NCBI GenBank assembly: GCA_033239525.1
Contig: BSYO01000023.1
Location: 14,269,304 to 14,333,303, forward strand
DNA length: 64,000 bases
Direction: 5' to 3'
Source of the DNA: Nepenthes gracilis
Taxonomy: Eukaryota > Streptophyta > Magnoliopsida > Caryophyllales > Nepenthaceae
Below are positions 58,221 through 64,000 of the stretch, piece after piece. Made by a program: the position numbers and the translations under genes. How positions within the stretch are numbered: the stretch's first letter is position 1; every line of letters starts with the position of its first letter. Under the pieces are notes generated by a model that did not search any database, was not told the DNA's origin, and was given only the letters and a program-made list of their open reading frames with translations.

Positions 58221-58305
58221 GAGGACTAAAAGTCAGCTTCTCACCCTCCTAGACAACACCAAACCACACCTCAACGATTCTCACACAACCGCCAACGCCC
58301 AAAGG

Positions 58306-59135
58306 ATGATGAGCAGGCGAAACAGCATGTCCGCCCGAGAGGACGAGCACTTCGACAGGTGTCTCCCGCCAGGCAACATGAGGAATGGCGGTCCCAGCAT
58401 GCGAAAGTTAGAACAAAAGGTAGATAACCTTTCAAGAACCGTCCGTACCCTGCGCGAGAGGGTATACGAGCGATCAGCAGGAAGACACCTCGTTTCAGCA
58501 CCTGCGAAGCGACGATTCCTTCCACCAAAGACCAGACAGCCCGAGTTCTGGTGAGTTGAGGGATTACCTCAACGAGAAGAAATCTATGATTTTCAAGGAG
58601 GGGGCTTGGAAGACTCTTTAGACCCAAGACCGGCGAAGCAACTCAGCCCGCAGGAACGGAAGACTCCTTGCCCGCGGGGAAGGAAGGAGAGGGCGAGCAC
58701 CCACGGAAGACCCAACGACCGTGATTGAAAAGAAAAACAGCCCATTGGCCTTCACCGACTCCTTCACCAAAGATCCCGAGGCGAGATCAATGAGTTCTAC
58801 GATGGCCCGGGCGCAAGAACTCGAGAGGGAGGTGACCAATGGGTCTGTCATTACCATTCTTTGTCCGTACGACATCGGGAGTGACTGAAGCTTGAGGGCA
58901 TAGATCGAGCGACTAGTGGCGGAAGGTTATCTTGACCAATTCTGTTACGATGGCATGGCCCCGCATTTGCCAGACACAACCGGTCACGCCACTCCCGGGG
59001 AAAAGGCTAGGATGGGCTTGAACGCGCCCGACTCATTCTTAGCAACGCCGGTCTTTGTGAGGCTGGCATCGAGCATAATTGTCAAAAGACCTAAGGGAGC
59101 AAGCAAGAGGTTTATTGGAGCTTATGGACTAATGT
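58306..59135 (+). pseudogene. Gypsy gag remnant
   Basis: An ATG about 85 bases after the primer site starts MSRRNSMSAREDEHFD-like basic sequence with a predicted coiled coil (KLEQKVDNLSRTVRTLRERV). After a stop near 58554, other frames continue with SPLAFTDSFTKDPEARSM and then LVAEGYLDQFCYDGMAPH, the latter resembling the end of Tat-type gag (a ..GYL..F word before the knuckle/protease region). Most of the capsid domain is deleted. It cannot make a functional protein. Confidence 0.55.
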
Positions 59136-59208
59136 AACATGAGGAATTCAAGAAGGCCCTAGAGGCTAAGCGGTGTAACACGTACCCATCAATAAAAACG
59201 TCCATTCG

Positions 59209-59870
59209 TTGCATCTATTGAGAAATGCTCTAAGACTCCCTCATCAACGACAAATTCAAAAACTCTGTTCCGTCCGAGCGGCCCAAGAGGTCGTAATTCA
59301 AAAACTCGGTTCCGTCCGAGCGGCCCAAGAGGTCGTAATTCAAAAACTCGGTTCCGTCCGAGCGGCCCAAGAGGTCGAACTTAACGAAACTTATCCGAGC
59401 GGCCCAAGAGGTCGAAATCAAAAACTTCGGTTCGTCCGGCGGCCCAAGAGGTCGAATTTAATGAAACTTCGGTTCCGTCCAAGCAGCCCAAGAGGTCAAA
59501 ATCAAAAACTCGGTTCCGTCCGAGCGGCCCATAAGGTCGAAATCAAAAACTCGGTTCCGTCCAAGCGGCCCAAGAGGTCAAAATCAAAAACTCGGTTCGG
59601 TCCGAGCGGCCCAAGAGGTCGAAATCAAAAACTCGCTTCCATCCGAGCGACCCAAGAAGATGAAACTTGGTTTCGTCCGAGCAGGTCGTATTCAAAAGCT
59701 CGGTTATGTCCGAGCGGCCCACAAGGTCGAGTTCAAGAGCTCAGTTTCGTCTCAAGCAATCTTAAAGGCCAAAGCCTCAACAAGCATGATGAAAAATAGA
59801 AGAAGGAAGCACAACGAGAAATCGTCTAAGACTTCAGTATTATTCATGAAACGACGCATGTACATTAAAA
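59209..59870 (+). repeat. 42-bp tandem array, about 12 units
   Basis: Each unit contains ccgagcggcccaagaggtcg, then taattcaaaaactcggtt, then ccgt. The first three units are almost identical and later ones decay. Since 42 is divisible by three, a plus frame remains open for 196 codons and encodes a 14-residue repeat (KLGSVRAAQEVVIQ). The array lies between the gag remnant and the antisense ORF; the last ~100 bases are non-repetitive. Confidence 0.85.
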
Positions 59871-59897
59871 AAAATTAATTAATTACATGTGCACATC

Positions 59898-61857
59898 CTA
59901 AAACGCTGGGGGCTGGCACCCAGAGAACTCCATCTGTTGAGGCTGCCCTTCGTGAGGCGCAGGGGGCTCCGCCGGATCCGTAGGCCCTGACGGCCCTGAA
60001 GAAAGAGGATCACGGGACGGCCCTGGCTGAGAGGAGCTAGGAAAAGGCCTCCCGAAAATCCCATACAAGTCCTCCGTAGTTAAAGCATTGGCATTCCGGA
60101 GATCAAGCACAGCAGCAGGGAACCGCGAATGAATAAGTTGAATTACTCGGCGGCACATGTGAATGCCGCCCCAAGACTGCTCTCCAACAAAGGCCCAAGT
60201 TCGGGGATATGGACGCCCTCGGCCTCTCCTCCAAAAGACACCTGACCTTCCTTGAAGAACCGATCACGAGCCTGCTGAAGCTTCTTGAAGCTTTCCTCCA
60301 ACAAGGCTATCTTACTTCTAGCCTTTAAAGCTCCTTCATCGCCCTTTGGGCCGCCTTAAAATGTCTTCAAGGCCTCCATTTGGGGAAACCACCGGGCAAC
60401 CCCTCTCAATTATCACGTCTATCTTGGCTACATCTTGCATCAAAAGCAAATACCATTAGAATAGGTAAAGGCAAAAGGCCAGGGCACTCCGAGAACAATG
60501 AAGGTACCTGGGAAATGAGGAAATCGCCACTTACGGTGACCTCCCCACTGGTTTTGGGCGGTTAGGCCTCACAGCAGGCACCACAGATGAACCTCAACCC
60601 CCGCCTCGGTAAGGAAGCATCAAAGATGAGGAGGACCCCGAGGACTCGACAATAAAAGGAAGCGCCGTCTCAAAGAAGAGCAAAACTTGGGCGCCTTGAG
60701 TTTCTACGAGAATGAACTTGGACTATGACGGGATGCTCAGAAGGATCCGAGGACATCAGATCAGCAACAAACTCCTCGACCCTCACCTCCTCGGACGGGC
60801 CGGCCGGCCGTCATGGATAAAACTCTTGAATGAGGAACAGCAGGGAATGGGATCATCAAAAACGGGCTAGATGTCCGTGATCTCCAAAGACGGGAGAATT
60901 GTCCCCGAGGACCCAGCAGGAGGACCAGATGAGGAAGCCAGGCCAAGACATTCCGTCCCCGAGGACTCTGGCAAAGTAACAGTCCTCGCCCTCTTGGAAA
61001 GAAGGGCAATCACATCATCAACAACGGCGTCAAAAACGTCGTCATCATCGCATCGAGAGGAGGATACTCGACAATGGCGGCGGGCGTTTGAGCTCGGCCG
61101 TAGAGCTCCCTTTCAGACGGCCGTAGGACTTCCTATCTCAAGGGCCGCGTGCTCCCACTCGACCTCTTTTTCTTGGATTTCTTGGAAGTATTCTGAGGTC
61201 CTGACCCGGGTTTCCCCACTTGGCCTCTGCAAATTTCTCAGGCGACAACCAAATGTTACGTTTATCTTCATGGAAGCTCCCAAGGTTGGCGAGCACCAGG
61301 TCCGTGGACTCCTTCGCAATGTCCCTGTCCTCCAACGAAGGATCAGAACACCACCGGCTGGCCACTTTCCCCCGGCCTAACGGGGATGGCCCATTTGGTG
61401 AACTCAGGAAAAAGTACTTGTCCTTCCACCGCTTGGGAGTCGATTGCCCCGCACATCGGTGAAAAATCCGGACGCGGAGTCATAGTAATCCAGTCAAGGT
61501 TATGTATAAAGCGAAACATAACCTTGATGGTGGTGGCACTCAAGAGTTTCTCACGACATCTCAAGAAAACACACAAGGAGATAAATACCTTATCGCGTTC
61601 GGCTGAAGTCATGCGAAAGGAACCCCAAGTGCCCTCATAAGCTCGTAAAGCTCTGCCGGCGGTGGAAACCGCAACCCGCCTTTAAAATGAACCTCGTAAA
61701 CGGTAATGAAGCCCTCTGGAGGGCGCAACGCCCTATCCTCTGCTCCCGGAATAAGCACGCCCGCGGACTCCAAAATACGATATCGGGCTCGAATCTTCGA
61801 AAGCTTAGCAAGGGTCATCGTAGAAGCAATCTCTCTCACTCCAGGTGCCCTCGACAT
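59898..61857 (-). pseudogene. Antisense accessory ORF remnant (putative gypsy-type transposon protein, PF04195-like)
   Basis: Reading downward from 61857 (MSRAPGVREIAST), the N-terminal part contains PPEGFITVYEVHFKGGLRFP and PPAELYELMRALGVP, then after a frameshift SLCVFLRCREKLL and FRFIHNLDWITMTPRP, then LGSFHEDKRNIWLSPEKFAEAKWGNP. This order matches the plant family annotated as putative gypsy-type transposon protein, encoded in antisense downstream of pol in Tat elements; its role is unknown. Frames shift near 61610, 61350 and 61130, and stops follow. The last piece, a Pro/Ser-rich tail, ends at 59898. The domain name is recalled, not searched. Confidence 0.6.
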
Positions 61858-62327
61858 TGTGAAGTGAAAGTGAATAAAGGCACGAGAAATTGCAACAAAA
61901 AGGCAACGTTAAGTGAACGGCTCTGAGAAAAGAAAGCTATTTATGGGTTTGAAAATTTGAAAGGGCGCCATCATTGCCCTAGCCACGCGTCGCCTGGCCA
62001 TTCGACAGCAGGAAATGATGACCTTTGCCTTCCCAAGGTATACGTAGCCTGTCAATCACGCACTCAATGCTCTGCAGAAGCCCAAAACGGCGACGCTACA
62101 AATCCTCGGACTCAAAGAAGTTCCCGGACATCACAGCTTTAAATTTTGATTGGCCATAAATCCGAGGACACAATATATCTCGGACTAAGTTGAAAGTTAA
62201 GCCTTGGCCGTCATCACTCCTCGGACGGTCGGTGTGCCGCGGGCCGGCTCTCGCGGGAAAAGCCATACGGAAGAAAAGTGGTATTACGAGAACATGCCAA
62301 ACGGTCGAGGATCTCGAACCCCTTTGG

Positions 62328-62339
62328 CATGGGGGCTAG
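62328..62339 (+). other. Polypurine tract of the 57-63 kb element
   Basis: catgggggctag directly before the TG of the 3' LTR is the expected plus-strand primer. Confidence 0.75.
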
Positions 62340-63088
62340 TGTTGGGTTCAATACCGGGGTCCCTAAAAGAATGGGCAAGGGGAAGTGTTTGACCCGAGAA
62401 ACTCGGTTACAAAAGGTGTAAGCAACCCGAGAACATTCTGCGATAAGCCCAAAAGCCTTTAGCAAGTCGGTGTTGCGGTCAACCACCGAGAACTCTCTCA
62501 TCCCGTCCGAGAATAAGCGCTACGGACTTCCAAAGGCCGATAAGGCCGATAAGGGACGAGGACTCTCCCGATGTCCGAGAATTACCATCAAGGGACGAAA
62601 CCCATGCATCACGCCACTACCATAATCAATAACATTCCCAGAACATGCCTTATCACTTCAAGACTGACTTTCCTGACAAGGTATATAAGCGCCATCGCTC
62701 GACACATTTATATGCGTACGGCATGGTCATGTCGGTAGGGTAGGTGGACGGCCTCCCGTAGGCACCTTGACCGCGTGGAACTTCAACAACCACACTCCTC
62801 TATAAATACGCACTTAGAACCAACAAGAAAAGGACCTTCTCTGGACATCTCTTGAGCATCCAGGGATCCTCTGGGATCTTCCACTCTAGCCAGGGAAAAA
62901 GAGATAAAAGAAGGAAAAGAAAGGGTTTTCTTCCTACTTTGTATTTTGTACACAACAAACCAACGATAGTGAAGATCCATTTTAGGCTCCAAGCCTCGTG
63001 GTTTTTCCTCCTCATTTTAAGGAGGTTTTAAATAAAAATCCGGCAATTTCTTCCCTAACTCCAAACAACACATGTTGTTGAAGAAACA
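62340..63088 (+). repeat. 3' LTR of the 57-63 kb element
   Basis: It begins TGTTGGGTTCA and ends GAAACA. The 5' and middle parts are close to the left LTR; several blocks of 5-30 bases are missing and the last 40 bases are scrambled, so ageing or gene conversion has been uneven. Confidence 0.85.
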
Positions 63089-63093
63089 AATAT

Positions 63094-64000
63094 TATGTAT
63101 GAAATTTAAGATATTATGACTGATAATATTGTACATTGTAATGATATATTCTATTTAAAAAGATTATATATAAAAGATCCATGAAGATTATATTCTATCA
63201 TTAGAAGCCTAAAGCTAAAATATTTATGTATTTATTAGCTTAATAAATTATTTTATACTCAAATTATTCTTCACCTTACTAGACAATGCCAATAACGTCT
63301 TACCACACATATGTGATCTGACTTTGCATTAATTATTAGATCTCTCAAATATTTATCTTATAAAATAATATTTATAGGTTATATATGAGATATAAATATA
63401 TCATCAATATTAATAGAATGGTTTTAATATCGGATAATATAAATTATACTAAACTATCCTAAGACTCAATCATCTGGATAAAAATATTATCTTTGTATGT
63501 ATTTCTTCACTTGATCAATGGAACATAAAATAAAATATCGCACCATATAAAATTATAACATGAAATATTTAAAATTTGTACACCGATAATTTCATGCTAT
63601 CTTAATATTTAATTATTTACCTTATCCCATTAAAATTTTCTACTAACAATAGAAGTTGAATGAAGATTAATGAGATGTAAACAAATTAAATAGTGATAAA
63701 CATATTAGTGTCCATTAAATAATTAAACAAATATCTAATATAATGTAATATGTTATTTATTTTTTTAAAATATTAAGATTAAATAAGTAATTTAAATTTG
63801 TTAATCACAACACTTCACATATTATTTATTAAAGTTACAATTAAATAAGTAAAAACTAACAAAGTTATCCCAAAATATATCTATAAAAATTTATTTATAT
63901 ACTCAATACCCTAAATAATTTTCAAAATATTTTTCTACTACCAACTAATTAATTATCATTCCCAAATAATACATTAAAATACCAAAAATACATTTATTTT
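63094..64000. other. AT-rich DNA, no feature seen
   Basis: About 900 bases of AT-rich sequence with no frame, repeat structure or element signal that I can support. Confidence 0.6.

Larger units (their letters stand above)
57356..63088 (+). mobile_element. Non-autonomous Tat-like LTR element with 42-bp array and antisense ORF
   Basis: LTRs at 57356-58198 and 62340-63088 share long near-identical blocks. The element is flanked by aatat on both sides (57351-57355 and 63089-63093). The primer site ggcgccgtctgtg and the polypurine tract catgggggctag are intact. The interior holds a gag remnant, a 42-bp tandem array and an antisense coding remnant; no reverse transcriptase or integrase is present. 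Antisense extra ORFs and tandem arrays are documented features of the Tat/Retand group of Ty3/gypsy. The right LTR is ~95 bases shorter than the left through several internal deletions. Confidence 0.9.

Noticed and set aside
59209..59799. 42-bp repeats as a CRISPR array or repeat-protein gene
   Set aside because: No spacers; units abut directly. The open frame follows from a unit length divisible by three, and no start context or domain supports a gene.

Overview
This is a repeat-dominated piece of a plant (almost certainly eudicot) nuclear genome. It is very AT-rich and packed with nested Ty1/copia and Ty3/gypsy LTR retrotransposons. I find only one convincing intact host gene: an intronless G-type lectin S-receptor-like kinase on the minus strand (47266-49827). 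I see no tRNA, rRNA, CRISPR array or bacterial-type operon. The species cannot be named from what is visible.

Layout. 1-8.7 kb: two copies of a ~0.9 kb direct repeat flank a decayed minus-strand Tat-like gypsy fragment (RNase H and integrase, 4.3-6.1 kb), beside a 2.46 kb solo LTR (1154-3616, TSD gccgg). 8.7-18.4 kb: a decayed plus-strand copia element (8739-18365) carries a younger 4.07 kb LTR element (13761-17826, TSD ctatt) inserted at its polypurine-tract/3' LTR junction. That younger element contains an apparently intronless fragment of a host PHT4/ANTR-type phosphate transporter plus an unrecognised 291-codon ORF. 20.0-22.7 kb: a 2.6 kb solo LTR (TSD actca). 22.7-31.7 kb: AT-rich, mostly unreadable decayed repeats with one 24-30 bp tandem array. 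31.8-37.4 kb: a complete but mutated minus-strand Tnt1-like copia element (TSD tggat). 37.4-43.6 kb: AT-rich relics with one LTR-like promoter region near 39 kb. 43.6-45.6 kb: two solo LTRs.

45.6-50.3 kb is the gene island: the receptor kinase, its TATA box, a 28-residue upstream ORF ending three bases before the main ATG, and a duplicated ~480 bp segment beyond its 3' end. 50.3-57.0 kb: a minus-strand non-autonomous Tat-like element with ~1 kb LTRs whose interior is largely tandem arrays, including one built on the palindrome CTCCGGAG. 57.4-63.1 kb: a plus-strand non-autonomous Tat-like element (TSD aatat) with gag remnants, a 42 bp tandem array and a decayed antisense ORF. 63.1-64 kb is featureless AT-rich DNA.

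The receptor kinase probably acts at the plasma membrane in perception of an unknown ligand. Everything else is selfish DNA at different stages of decay. Relative insertion order can be read in places: the copia relic predates the transporter-carrying element, and the Tat relic lies around the 1154-3616 solo LTR. Element boundaries marked by matching target-site duplications were read directly from the bases; family names are inference from recalled protein motifs.
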